Of a DNA stretch of 64,000 nucleotides, positions 32,615-41,825 are shown piece after piece. The notes under the pieces are model-generated. The model was not told the origin of the DNA. It saw only the letters and a list, made by a program, of their open reading frames with translations, and ran no database searches. Numbering within the stretch: position 1 is the first letter of the stretch; each line of letters opens with the position of its first letter. Both the position numbers and the translations under genes were made by a program. Source of the DNA: JBHJHP01 sp042219855 (GTDB lineage: Bacteria > Bacteroidota > Bacteroidia > Bacteroidales > UBA5342); contig NZ_JBHJHP010000001.1 of assembly GCF_042219855.1 (NCBI RefSeq), forward strand, positions 62,001-126,000, read 5' to 3'.

Positions 32615-33358
32615 CTAAAAGAATTTAAAACCGACCGAGAACATCAGCATATTTGTTTTCTGTTCAAAATCGAGTTTTGAAATATCGTTTAATCCATATT
32701 CATATCTCACGTCCACATAAAAGCTTGCAATATCAAGACTGGCACCTACCTGCCAGTTCCAGTTGGCTGTTTCCAGTTCTTTTGACAGATCGAATCCATC
32801 TTCAAAAGGCTTATTGATGGAAATGCCTCTGGATTCAACTGTTTGATCAGAGGATACATTAAATTTTGGAGTCAGATCTATTTTTTCGTTTAACAGAATT
32901 GAAGCGGATGGCCCCGTGAATATATTCAGTTTCAATACTTTTAAATCCAGTGCTTTGATCCCAAATAAAACCGGAATGTCCAGCGTTGACAATTGAATAC
33001 CCTGTGTTACCTCAGTTAATACAGCAGCATTTCCGCTTTCAGTATTGACTTCTGTGTCTACGACATCAAGATTCATTTTACCGTTTCTGACCACAAAATT
33101 AGCTTCCGGTTGCAGAAAAAGTCTTTTAAGCTTAAGGCGTGCGAATAAGCCTATGCTTAATCCATTCGAAGCATCCTGAATAAATTCGCTGCCACTGTAT
33201 GATAGTTTTTCGGAACCATAATAAATATTCTGAACCTTGTCAATGGTAAATGTCGATGATGTGATTCCGCCCTTAATGCCCAGATCCAGAGGTGACTGAG
33301 CAATCATACTTCCCAATAGAAAAACAAGTAGTACTCCTGTTGTTGTTATTCTTCTCAT
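32615..33358 (-). CDS. Outer-membrane beta-barrel protein (PorT/OMP_b-brl_2-like)
   Basis: A 247-residue protein with a signal peptide ending near SMIAQSP, starting LDLGIKGGITSSTF, and continuing as amphipathic strands ending in SVGFKFF, an outer-membrane C-terminal strand. This is the small eight-strand barrel type (PF13568-like) common in Bacteroidota. Long loops at about 85-115 and 165-195 face outward. Function is unknown. It is the last gene after the S9 peptidase, from which it is separated by about 48 bases. Confidence 0.8.
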   Translation of the reverse strand: MRRITTTGVLLVFLLGSMIAQSPLDLGIKGGITSSTFTIDKVQNIYYGSEKLSYSGSEFIQDASNGLSIGLFARLKLKRLFLQPEANFVVRNGKMNLDVVDTEVNTESGNAAVLTEVTQGIQLSTLDIPVLFGIKALDLKVLKLNIFTGPSASILLNEKIDLTPKFNVSSDQTVESRGISINKPFEDGFDLSKELETANWNWQVGASLDIASFYVDVRYEYGLNDISKLDFEQKTNMLMFSVGFKFF

Positions 33359-33406
33359 GACTGACTTTCTGTTATTTTGTGCAATATTATTAAATTATGA
33401 TTATAA

Positions 33407-36181
33407 TTAAAACCCTTTTGTTAAATCTTTGTCAACTGCCTTTACACCATGTACCATCCAGTCCGGTGCCGGTTCATCTTTAAGATAATGATCAAAAAAC
33501 TGTTTCATTCTTGTTGATAAGTCCATTCGGTTACCCCAGCTTGAAGGTTTTAAATTATGCGGTTCATTATTATATGTCAGCATCCATACCGGTTTATCCA
33601 GCCGTCGTAATGCCACAAAATATTCTATTCCCTGGTACCAGGGAACCGCACCATCATTATCGTTATGCATTATTAGTAACGGAGTTTTAACCTTATTCGC
33701 ATAAAAAAGCGGAGAATTTTCAATATACAGTAACGGTTTATCCCAAAGGGATCCTCCAATACGGCTTTGTGTATGCTCATACTGGAACATCCGGCTCATA
33801 CCGGAACCCCATCTGATTCCGCCGTAAGCACTGGTCATATTGCTGACAGGCGCTCCGGCCATTGCCGCGGCGAACATATTGGTTTGGGTCACCAGATAAG
33901 CTGTCTGATATCCTCCCCAGCTTTGCCCCTGAAGTGCCATATGGTCTGCATCAACCCAGCTGTAACGGTCAAGCAGGCATTCCACACCGCTTACAATACA
34001 CTCGTAGGCACTTTGTCCCGGATAACCAATACGATATTTAATGTCCGGAACAAAAACAAGGTAGCCATTGCTGGTGTACAATGTCTTGTTTATGGTTGAA
34101 TAACTTGGATATATCGAGTTGAAGCGGTTAAGGTTATCTGCATTTCGCTCATAAAAATATACCATCATTGGGTATTTCTTTTCCGGATCAAAGTTTTCAG
34201 GTTTATAAAGCAGGCCCTCAAGCTCATCTCCGTTAAATGAGCGCCATTTAACCAATTCAACAGTGTTCCAGATAAACGTATCCTTTTGTAGATTGGCATC
34301 AGAAATTTTTTGATTTACAGTCATGTTTCTGTTGCATATCCAAAGATCGGGGTATTCGTTGCAGTCCTGTTGTGTGTAATACATTATTTCCGATTCATCA
34401 GCTTTTGCAGGATTGCTATAGTATTTTGCGTTATAAACCAGATCTTCAGGTCCCTCATATCTTTGCAGGTCGAGGTTTGCAAAACCGGCATCTTTCGTTT
34501 TTTCATTAAAAACATTCAGAAGCTGAAGTTTTACAGGATCAATATACTCCTGATCTTTTTCCAGGTCTATAAATCTGTACCGTGTTCTTGATTGTCTGCC
34601 TTTGGTAAGGTTAACGGGTGCTGACTTCCCTTTAGGATCAACTTCCCATATATCGTAGCGATCATATATATAAACCTTATCATCGTTTTTACTCCATCCT
34701 CCGATGCCATAATTGCCGGGATCATCAGGGATGTCATTCTCTTCATTTACCAGCATGGTGGGAATTCCTGTATTTAGTACCTGTGAGCTGCCTTTTTTAA
34801 TATCTGTAACATAGTAATTGCTGTCCGATGGTTGAAAGTAAACCGCAAAGTTTTCATCGGGTGAAATATTAACGCTGTTTACTCCTTTTATCAATGGTTG
34901 TTTCCGGCCATTTAACATATCAACCAGGTAATAATCATTCAGAAACTTTGCAGTCCAGTTGCTTGCTCTCAGGTAAGGATCAGGAGTATAAACAAGTGCA
35001 TATTTTTTGTCTTTTTTAGTACTGTATCTAATGTATTTAAGCTCTTTGTTAGCAAGCTGTACAACTTTTTTCTCTTTAATATGATACACAGCAGTATAAC
35101 TTCTGTTTTTTTCACGCTGCAGATTTATCTTTTGTCTGGGCTGAAGTTCCAGGTCTGTCCATGACCAGACATCCACGCTGACCTTTTCACCACTAAGCAA
35201 AGTATCTTTTGGGTCCTGTTGCGGTTTTGGTGCTGAACCGAAATATAACCTTCTGCCACTTTCTGAAAAATTAAGATTGCTGTGTTCCGATGGCGCCCAA
35301 TCTTCGGGGAAGGATTTGGTTAATGTATCAGCAACCGGAATTAAACGGTTGCTTTTTAGGTTGAACATATCCAGTTGCCATATTTTGGTTTTTAAGGTAT
35401 CTGTGGAGCTTAGCCAGGCCAATTGTGTGCCCTCATCATCCGTTGTGAGTTTACTCACTTCACCTTCTACAGTATAAATGTTATTCTGCTCCATTGTCCC
35501 GGTATTAAAATAATTGACATATGACATGGTAACGGAGTCTTCTTTTTTGACGGCATATGTAAGAATATTACCGTTTTTTGACCATTTAAAACCGGTGACA
35601 TTACGTATTAATATTGTATCCAGGGTCGATCCGTTAAATATGACCATATTATCCCCTCCTTTAGATAATTTGTTTTTTTTTATTTTTACCGAATCTGCCT
35701 GTGTGGTGTCTTTGGGGGGTAAGTACTTTTCTTCAGTCGTAAAAGCCACCCAGGTTCCATTGTCTTCGGGAATATCAAATAACTTAACCCTGGGAAATTT
35801 AATTAACGTGTCTTTAGCATACAGGAATATTCCAAGTGAATCTTTGGGTTGCTTGTTTTTCGGCAGGTCTTCTTTTTTGGCATCGCGTTGCGTTTGAAGG
35901 CTGGGTTCAATTTTAAAAGCGATCAGGTCGGCTGAATGGCTGAATCTTAATCCCGAAGATAATAAAAACGTGTCGTTTTCGGATTTTTCAATATCGTATA
36001 CAATGGTTTGTGCATCGCCTTTACCAGGTTTAAGTTTATAGGAAATCTTATTTCCTGTTTGTGAAAGTTTGACTTCCGTTATTGAATTCCAGTCATTGAA
36101 ATCTGAAATTTCAACCGGTCTTTTTTGAGCAAAAATGATAAATGGAATCAATGCGAAAATAAACAAGAAGAGCTTTTTCAT
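33407..36181 (-). CDS. Exported prolyl-oligopeptidase family (S9) serine peptidase
   Basis: A 924-residue exported peptidase. Signal peptide MKKLFLFIFALIPFIIFAQ, a long N-terminal beta-propeller region, and a C-terminal alpha/beta-hydrolase domain (about 670-910). The catalytic set is Ser754 in QGQSWGGYQTAYL, Asp843 in HNDNDGAVPWYQG, and His875 in NNEPHNLKP. Such enzymes trim peptides in the periplasm of protein-degrading Bacteroidota. The 924-residue length is larger than the usual 650-750, because the propeller part is extended. It is upstream of a barrel gene on the same strand. Confidence 0.9.
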   Translation of the reverse strand: MKKLFLFIFALIPFIIFAQKRPVEISDFNDWNSITEVKLSQTGNKISYKLKPGKGDAQTIVYDIEKSENDTFLLSSGLRFSHSADLIAFKIEPSLQTQRDAKKEDLPKNKQPKDSLGIFLYAKDTLIKFPRVKLFDIPEDNGTWVAFTTEEKYLPPKDTTQADSVKIKKNKLSKGGDNMVIFNGSTLDTILIRNVTGFKWSKNGNILTYAVKKEDSVTMSYVNYFNTGTMEQNNIYTVEGEVSKLTTDDEGTQLAWLSSTDTLKTKIWQLDMFNLKSNRLIPVADTLTKSFPEDWAPSEHSNLNFSESGRRLYFGSAPKPQQDPKDTLLSGEKVSVDVWSWTDLELQPRQKINLQREKNRSYTAVYHIKEKKVVQLANKELKYIRYSTKKDKKYALVYTPDPYLRASNWTAKFLNDYYLVDMLNGRKQPLIKGVNSVNISPDENFAVYFQPSDSNYYVTDIKKGSSQVLNTGIPTMLVNEENDIPDDPGNYGIGGWSKNDDKVYIYDRYDIWEVDPKGKSAPVNLTKGRQSRTRYRFIDLEKDQEYIDPVKLQLLNVFNEKTKDAGFANLDLQRYEGPEDLVYNAKYYSNPAKADESEIMYYTQQDCNEYPDLWICNRNMTVNQKISDANLQKDTFIWNTVELVKWRSFNGDELEGLLYKPENFDPEKKYPMMVYFYERNADNLNRFNSIYPSYSTINKTLYTSNGYLVFVPDIKYRIGYPGQSAYECIVSGVECLLDRYSWVDADHMALQGQSWGGYQTAYLVTQTNMFAAAMAGAPVSNMTSAYGGIRWGSGMSRMFQYEHTQSRIGGSLWDKPLLYIENSPLFYANKVKTPLLIMHNDNDGAVPWYQGIEYFVALRRLDKPVWMLTYNNEPHNLKPSSWGNRMDLSTRMKQFFDHYLKDEPAPDWMVHGVKAVDKDLTKGF

Positions 36182-36235
36182 TTGATAGTGTGTTTATTGA
36201 GGCACTAAAGTACAAAAATCATGCAAAATATCGGG

Positions 36236-36266
36236 TTGGTTTTATCATTGTCTTCCTTTATCTTTG
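36236..36266 (+). promoter_or_regulatory. Bacteroidota promoter for the DUF2130 gene
   Basis: TATCTTTG (36259-36266) is a full -7 match and TTG (36236-36238) lies 20 bases upstream as the -33 element; the ATG follows 20 bases after the -7 box. Confidence 0.5.
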
Positions 36267-36285
36267 ATTTTTAAAGAAAACATAG

Positions 36286-37539
36286 ATGGATAAAAAGAGT
36301 GAAAACCAGGTTTCATGTCCTAATTGTGGTTATGCTATTGATGTGAATGCTATCCTGTATCAGCAGATGGAAGAGGATTTCAAACACAGATATCAGAATT
36401 ATCTGAGTGAAGAGCGCAGGAAATTTAAAAAATTGCAGGACGATATTGAAAACGAGCGGAAGTTGATTGAAGAACAGAAGGAGGGGTTAGAGAAAAAGGT
36501 TGAAGAAGATGTTAAAATCAAACTCAGAAATGAAAAAGAAAAGCTCGAGTCTGAACTCCGAAAGTCATTGAAGGAAGAACAGGAAGAGGTGTTGGAATCC
36601 ATGCGAAAAGAGTTGCTTGAAAAAAGTGAGAAAGTAAAGGAGCTAAATAAAAAACAGGCTGAAATAGAGCGTCTCAAACGTGAAAAAGAAGAGCTTAAAG
36701 ATGTGATTGAAGCTGAAGCACAAAAGAAAATAAATGAAGAAGTAGCCAAGGAAAGGGAACGGCTGGAAAAAATGGCTGTTGAAAAAAGTGAACTTCGTTT
36801 GAGAGAAAAAGATACACTGATCAATCAGTTGAAAGAACAGGTTGATGAAATGAAACGGAAAGCTGAACAGGGATCAATGCAAATGCAGGGCGAGGTTCAG
36901 GAACTGGCGATAGAGGAGTTCTTAAGGGAACAATTTCCCCTGGATAGCATCGAAGAAGTTCGTAAAGGTGTAAGAGGTGCAGATTGTAAGCAGATTGTAA
37001 ATACAAGAACACATCAGAACTGTGGTGTGATCTATTACGAAAGTAAGCGTACCAAGGACTTTCAGCCGGCATGGATAGAAAAATTCAGAAACGATATGCG
37101 CGATATGAATGCCAATATTGGTGTTATTGTGACTGAAGCTATGCCGAAAGATATGGATCGGATGGGATTAAAAGACGGGATATGGATCTGTAATTACATA
37201 GAATTTAAGGGACTATGTGCAGTACTAAGGGAATCGCTTGTGCAACTTAGTCAGGCTGTTGCATCTCAGGAAAACAAGGGTGATAAAATGGTGATGCTGT
37301 ATGATTACCTCACAAGCAATGAATTTCGTTTGCAGATTGAAGCCATTGTAGAGGGTTTTACTGAAATGCAGAATGATCTGGACAGAGAACGCCGGGCCAT
37401 GGAAGGTGCATGGAAAAGACGGGAAAAACAGATTCAGAAAGTTCTTTTAAATACGAATCACATGTATCATTCGGTGAGAGGTATTGCCGGTAATGCTATT
37501 GCACCGGTACAGGCCCTTGAAATGCCGGATGAAGAATAG
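36286..37539 (+). CDS. DUF2130 coiled-coil protein with nuclease-like C-terminal domain
   Basis: A 417-residue cytoplasmic protein. It starts with a half zinc ribbon (VSCPNCGYAID; Cys11, Cys14), then a long coiled coil at about 25-200 (very rich in Glu and Lys), then a conserved globular domain at about 203-330. That domain carries Asp233 in GVRGADCKQIV and Glu252-Ser-Lys254 in IYYESKRTKDF, fitting a PD-(D/E)XK nuclease core. DUF2130 is widespread in bacteria without assigned function. It is followed closely by an MFS carrier gene, perhaps cotranscribed. Nuclease activity is an inference from motif spacing. Confidence 0.85.
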   Translation: MDKKSENQVSCPNCGYAIDVNAILYQQMEEDFKHRYQNYLSEERRKFKKLQDDIENERKLIEEQKEGLEKKVEEDVKIKLRNEKEKLESELRKSLKEEQEEVLESMRKELLEKSEKVKELNKKQAEIERLKREKEELKDVIEAEAQKKINEEVAKERERLEKMAVEKSELRLREKDTLINQLKEQVDEMKRKAEQGSMQMQGEVQELAIEEFLREQFPLDSIEEVRKGVRGADCKQIVNTRTHQNCGVIYYESKRTKDFQPAWIEKFRNDMRDMNANIGVIVTEAMPKDMDRMGLKDGIWICNYIEFKGLCAVLRESLVQLSQAVASQENKGDKMVMLYDYLTSNEFRLQIEAIVEGFTEMQNDLDRERRAMEGAWKRREKQIQKVLLNTNHMYHSVRGIAGNAIAPVQALEMPDEE

Positions 37540-37546
37540 ATCAGAT

Positions 37547-38722
37547 ATGAACAAGACTGTATTAAACGACTCCAGACTCTATATAATTTTTGGTATTACC
37601 CTGTTTGCAGTTTCAGGTGTTGCAAGTTTAGCTCCTGCCTTTCCCGCTATTATTGATCACTTCGGATTAAGTGAAAAACAGATTGGCTATCTGATTACCG
37701 TTTTTACGGTTCCAGGCATCGCTTTAACACCTGTTACGGGAATTCTTGCAGACCGGTTTGGGCGTAAAACAATTCTGATCCCATCGATGGCCTTATTTGG
37801 AATTGGGGGTGTGCTTTGCGCCTTTCAGGAATCTTATCATATGTTGCTGATAATGCGTTTTATCCAGGGTGTGGGGGCATCTGCACTGGGTTCACTTAAT
37901 GTAACTTTAATCGGCGATCTGTTTGATGGCAAAAAACGGGGAGACGCTATGGGGCTTAATGCAAGCGTCCTGAGTATTGGTACTGCATCTTTTCCCGCAA
38001 TCGGCGGGGTACTGGCAGTCTTTGACTGGCGTACAATTTTTTATATTCCCGGTTTGATTATTCCTCTTATTGCCGTTGTTTATTTCAGGCTCCATGTACC
38101 TGTTGTAAACGGAAAAGTCAAATTTAAGGATTATCTTTCAAGGGTTTGGGATACAATTGACCGAAAAATTGTATGGGGGCTATTCATTACAAACATTCTG
38201 GCTTTTGTAATTTTATACGGAGCCTATCTCACATTTTTACCTTTATTGCTGAAGCAAAGACTGGAAGTTGGTTCGGCAACCATTGGTGGAATTATGTCCC
38301 TCATGTCGATAACAACCGCTGTCACTTCTGCTCAGTATTCTAAAATTGTTGAAAAATTCACATCCTATAAAATGTTGTTCGGGAGTTCAGTATTATATGC
38401 GTTGAGCCTTTCAGTGTATGCATTTGCAGATAACTGGCCGTTCATTATCCTGGCTACGATATTGTTTGGCCTTGCACATGGTAGCTTTATCCCAAATGTA
38501 CAAACCATGTTAGTCGGTTTAGCTCCCATATCCGAAAGAGCTGCATTTATGTCGGTTAATGGAATGGTACTGAGGATTGGACAGTCAATAGGGCCAGTCT
38601 TTGCTGCGATGTTTTTTATAAATGGCAGTTTTATGTATGTGTTTTCTGTCAGCGCCTTACTTGCTTTAACTATGCTGTTGTTCATAAAGTACATGGTTGT
38701 AAAAGGTAAACCAGCGGATTAA
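37547..38722 (+). CDS. MFS drug-efflux-type transporter
   Basis: A 391-residue, 12-TM major facilitator. The start at ATG 37547 removes a false extension that overlaps DUF2130. Motif A is GILADRFGRKTIL after TM2, and motif C-like GLNASVLSIGTASFPAIGG lies in TM5, typical of the DHA1 antiporter group. It begins 7 bases after the DUF2130 stop and is probably cotranscribed with it. The substrate is unknown. Confidence 0.88.
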   Translation: MNKTVLNDSRLYIIFGITLFAVSGVASLAPAFPAIIDHFGLSEKQIGYLITVFTVPGIALTPVTGILADRFGRKTILIPSMALFGIGGVLCAFQESYHMLLIMRFIQGVGASALGSLNVTLIGDLFDGKKRGDAMGLNASVLSIGTASFPAIGGVLAVFDWRTIFYIPGLIIPLIAVVYFRLHVPVVNGKVKFKDYLSRVWDTIDRKIVWGLFITNILAFVILYGAYLTFLPLLLKQRLEVGSATIGGIMSLMSITTAVTSAQYSKIVEKFTSYKMLFGSSVLYALSLSVYAFADNWPFIILATILFGLAHGSFIPNVQTMLVGLAPISERAAFMSVNGMVLRIGQSIGPVFAAMFFINGSFMYVFSVSALLALTMLLFIKYMVVKGKPAD

Positions 38723-39420
38723 TTTCCGGGTTTTACGTCCGGAAAATGACAGGTTATGATATAAAAATGGTAATCCGTAGTAGATTTTTATGCTGAAAAT
38801 GGGTGAAATCACACTTTTATGCATAAAATTCTGAAAAAAAAACAGTAAAAATTTAGAGCCTTCAAATTTTTATTTAAATCAATTCTTATTTGGTGAAAAT
38901 GAAAACGGTTTCATAAAACCTTAATTTTTGAAGGCCTTAATTCATAGAGGTTCTGTGGTGTTGTTTTGATTATAAAATTGAATTAAGTGTCAAATATACA
39001 GTTAATTAAATAAATTTGTATGATGCCTTAGGAGAGGTTTATTTTTTGTTAAAATGTTAAAATATTTAAGTGTTTTGTGTCTTTTTTTATTCTAAATAAG
39101 AAAAGAAATGTTTGCAAAATATTCAATTTGAATTCGTTATGTAGATATAAAACAGAGAGTATATGTTAATTATTTTAGCAAATTACTTCATTTTTTAAAT
39201 AAATATTTCAATATTTGTATTTGTTCATAACGCGTTGATAAATGAAAACCCCAGGACATGTTATGATCAGATTTATAAAACTGTACGTAATTAGACGGTG
39301 ATTTAACTTGCAATAGTATTTCACTTTGAAATCTATCCTGTTGTAAAAATCACTTGCAAAAAATGTATTATGAGCATGAACCATTTTATTAACAAATATA
39401 ACCCTCAATTCTAACTCCCC
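38723..39420. other. AT-rich intergenic region with nested inverted repeat
   Basis: No coding frame here looks real. It holds a TTTCCGG/CCGGAAA pair just after the MFS stop (38723-38745), an inverted repeat GCCTTCAAA (38858-38866) and TTTGAAGGC (38927-38935) that encloses a smaller ATGAAA/TTTCAT hairpin (38899-38914), and a TAAATTTG -7-like box at 39011-39018. That box would give a roughly 400-base leader for the methyltransferase gene. Confidence 0.45.
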
Positions 39421-40344
39421 ATGGATGCAAAAGTATTATCGCAAACGGTGACAAAGTCTCAGCTGATGGAACAGGTGGAGACCGTATCAAGAAAAAATAT
39501 TACTGAAGCTGATTTTAAACTTATAGATAAGCTCATTTCCCGAATAGGAAATGCATTTAGAAATAATGAATTAGATAAATCTGATCTTGCATATTTAAGC
39601 AGATTATTTGGAGATGATTTTCTACTGAATACAATACAAGGGTATGGTTTAAGAAAGCCTCAAGGTTATGCAGGTGATTATCTGATGATTGATAAAATAT
39701 ACACATATCATCAATCAGAAATAGGTAAGTATCAGGTTTGGGATAAGTATTTTCATGCACAATCTGCTCCCAAGGCTGTTAGAAATCGTAAAAAATATTT
39801 TAAGTCAAAACTTAAACATAAGTTAAGTACAACTTCTGATAAAATTGAACTTCTTAATGTTGCTAGTGGGCCAGCCCGTGATATACTTGAGCTTTATCAG
39901 GAAATTGATAATCCAAAACAACTGTCAACAACTTGTGTTGAAATTGATGAGAATGCAATTAAATATGCAAGCAATCTTGTAAATGGTTATTGCCAAAATA
40001 TAGAATTTGTCAAGGCAAATGTATTAAGATACAGAACAGAAAAGAAGTTTGATGTTGTTTGGTCTGCCGGTTTATTTGATTACTTCAACGAGAAGGCATT
40101 TATTATGGTTTTATCACGCTTTAAGGATTTTGTTAAACCAGGAGGCGAGATAATCATAGGTAACTTTAATGAGCGAAATAATCCAAGTCGTGATTACATG
40201 GAAATCTTCGGTGAATGGTTTTTGCATCACAGAACTGAAGAGGAATTAGTCACTCTTGCTATGAAATCAGGATTCGATTTTACACAAGTTAACATTGGTA
40301 GAGAACCTGAGAATGTTAATCTATTTATGCATATTAAGTGCTAA
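39421..40344 (+). CDS. PhcB-like SAM-dependent methyltransferase
   Basis: A 307-residue class I methyltransferase. The N-terminal helical part ends with GYGLRKPQGYAGDYLMIDKI and AVRNRKKYF, a pattern I associate with the family that includes Ralstonia PhcB (3-hydroxy fatty acid methyl ester synthesis). The SAM-binding core starts at LLNVASGPARDILELY (about 140-156), with acidic VEIDENAIKYA, FVKANVLRY and DVVWSAGLFDYFNE, then a C-terminal GEWFLHHRTEEEL. It is soluble and lacks a TM segment. The gene is AT-rich and set off by long gaps from its upstream neighbour; a terminator separates it from the six-TM sensor kinase 155 bases downstream. Methylation of a fatty acid is a family-based inference. 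Confidence 0.75.
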   Translation: MDAKVLSQTVTKSQLMEQVETVSRKNITEADFKLIDKLISRIGNAFRNNELDKSDLAYLSRLFGDDFLLNTIQGYGLRKPQGYAGDYLMIDKIYTYHQSEIGKYQVWDKYFHAQSAPKAVRNRKKYFKSKLKHKLSTTSDKIELLNVASGPARDILELYQEIDNPKQLSTTCVEIDENAIKYASNLVNGYCQNIEFVKANVLRYRTEKKFDVVWSAGLFDYFNEKAFIMVLSRFKDFVKPGGEIIIGNFNERNNPSRDYMEIFGEWFLHHRTEEELVTLAMKSGFDFTQVNIGREPENVNLFMHIKC

Positions 40345-40377
40345 TCTATTTAGAATAAGTTTTTTAAATGATAATTG

Positions 40378-40414
40378 AGCTTGATTATTTAACAATAGTC
40401 AAGCTTTTTCTTTT
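40378..40414 (+). terminator. Terminator after the methyltransferase
   Basis: AGCTTGA (40378-40384) and TCAAGCT (40399-40405) are perfect arms around a 14-base loop, followed by a T-rich run. It ends the methyltransferase transcript before the kinase gene. Confidence 0.65.
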
Positions 40415-40474
40415 AAATATTAACCTATAATTAACTTTTTTGTGTTTTTTTTATCTGTATTATTAAATTTTGTT

Positions 40475-40482
40475 TAAATTTG
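40475..40482 (+). promoter_or_regulatory. Bacteroidota -7 box for the six-TM sensor kinase
   Basis: TAAATTTG fully matches TAnnTTTG, 17 bases before the ATG at 40500. No clear -33 box is found. Confidence 0.4.
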
Positions 40483-40499
40483 GGAATTAAAATTTCGCA

Positions 40500-41825
40500 A
40501 TGGCAGGATCATTAGAAAGGAAACCCAGAATAATGAATGGCATCGATCTGAAGGATATAAGAATCGGTCTTTTGTCTGCACTGTTTATTTACGGTCTGTT
40601 CGGTATTCTCGATCCATTCATGATGCCAATTAATTATAAATCAGCCTGGTTTATTAGATATGTTATTATTTTACCTGCCATAGTTCTCGTTTGGATTTAT
40701 ACTTATCATAAAAGTTTTACGCATCGAACAAATGAAAAATTACTAGTCCTTTTATTAGCTGGGCAGATTGGTATTATTTCAATGATTGCAGCTTCAGAAC
40801 CAGGAGAAAATGCATTTTGGGGATATTATGCAGGGTCAATATTGGTTTTTTTGTGGGCCGGATTTGTTTTTAAGTTTTCATTCATTTATTCTACAATTGT
40901 ATTCTTCGTTGTTGTGTTTTCATATGATGCAATTGCTGTTTTCGATCAACATTTGTTAAGCCATGGTATGCATTCTGAGGAATTTACATGGTTTTTAGGT
41001 AATAATTTCTTCCTTATAAGTTCTGGTGTTTTGGCAGTGATTGGATCGAACAGGTTACAACAATCCAACAAAAAAATAGAAGAGGAAAATATAAAGTATA
41101 AACTGGCGAAGGAAAAAGCAGAAGAGAGTGATCGGCTTAAGTCAGCCTTTCTGGCCAATATGAGCCACGAGATCAGAACACCGCTGAATGCAATCCTGGG
41201 ATTTTCGCACTTGCTGAAAGATGAAGAAGCTGATGAGGAAGAGGTCAAACAGTTTTTGGGTCTTATTAATAATTCGGGGAATAATTTATTGCGGATTATC
41301 AACGATATTATTGATATTTCAAAAATAGAGGCCGGGCAATTGAGCGTTACCAAATCCAGATTTAATATTAACGAAGTTCTTAGGAATGTCGCACAGAAAT
41401 ACCAGAATCTGGACATTTACAATACGAATGGAGATGTAGAGTTTATCGTCAATACGCCTGTGAAAAATGATGACCTGCAGATAAGAAGTGATATTCAACG
41501 CCTGGAACAGGTTTTGGATAACCTTATTAATAACGCATTTAAATTCACGCGAAACGGGAGAATAGAGGTTGGTTACAAGGTCAGATCAAAAGAAGGTTAT
41601 GGTTACCTTGAATTTTTTGTAAAAGATACAGGTAAAGGAATTCCAACTGATAAGCAGCATATCATTTTTGAACGTTTCCGTCAGGTTGAGGAAGATATTT
41701 ACCACGAAGGAGCAGGTTTGGGACTTAGCATTTGTAAAGGAATACTTAAGCTGCTTGAAGGTGATATCTGGTTCGAATCAGAAGAGAATAAAGGGACCAC
41801 ATTTTGTTTTACACTGCCACTGTAA
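40500..41825 (+). CDS. Six-TM sensor histidine kinase
   Basis: A 441-residue kinase. The N-terminal half has about six TM helices (about 22-42, 46-66, 77-96, 103-122, 125-147, 164-183) with short loops and no large periplasmic domain, so the ligand is probably lipid-like or membrane-dissolved. A coiled linker leads to HisKA (FLANMSHEIRTPLNAILGFS) and HATPase boxes: N RLEQVLDNLINNAFKF, G1 VKDTGKGI, F FERFRQVEE and G2 GAGLGLSICKGIL. There is no receiver domain and no response regulator next to it. Position behind a PhcB-like methyltransferase suggests a signal-sensing pair. Its stop codon abuts the convergent ispE stop with zero spacing. Confidence 0.85.
   Translation: MAGSLERKPRIMNGIDLKDIRIGLLSALFIYGLFGILDPFMMPINYKSAWFIRYVIILPAIVLVWIYTYHKSFTHRTNEKLLVLLLAGQIGIISMIAASEPGENAFWGYYAGSILVFLWAGFVFKFSFIYSTIVFFVVVFSYDAIAVFDQHLLSHGMHSEEFTWFLGNNFFLISSGVLAVIGSNRLQQSNKKIEEENIKYKLAKEKAEESDRLKSAFLANMSHEIRTPLNAILGFSHLLKDEEADEEEVKQFLGLINNSGNNLLRIINDIIDISKIEAGQLSVTKSRFNINEVLRNVAQKYQNLDIYNTNGDVEFIVNTPVKNDDLQIRSDIQRLEQVLDNLINNAFKFTRNGRIEVGYKVRSKEGYGYLEFFVKDTGKGIPTDKQHIIFERFRQVEEDIYHEGAGLGLSICKGILKLLEGDIWFESEENKGTTFCFTLPL

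Noticed and set aside
39208..39408. 66-codon minus-strand frame in the gap before the methyltransferase
   Set aside because: It is AT-rich, has no family resemblance and no promoter or start-site signal, and a frame of this length is expected by chance in such a gap.
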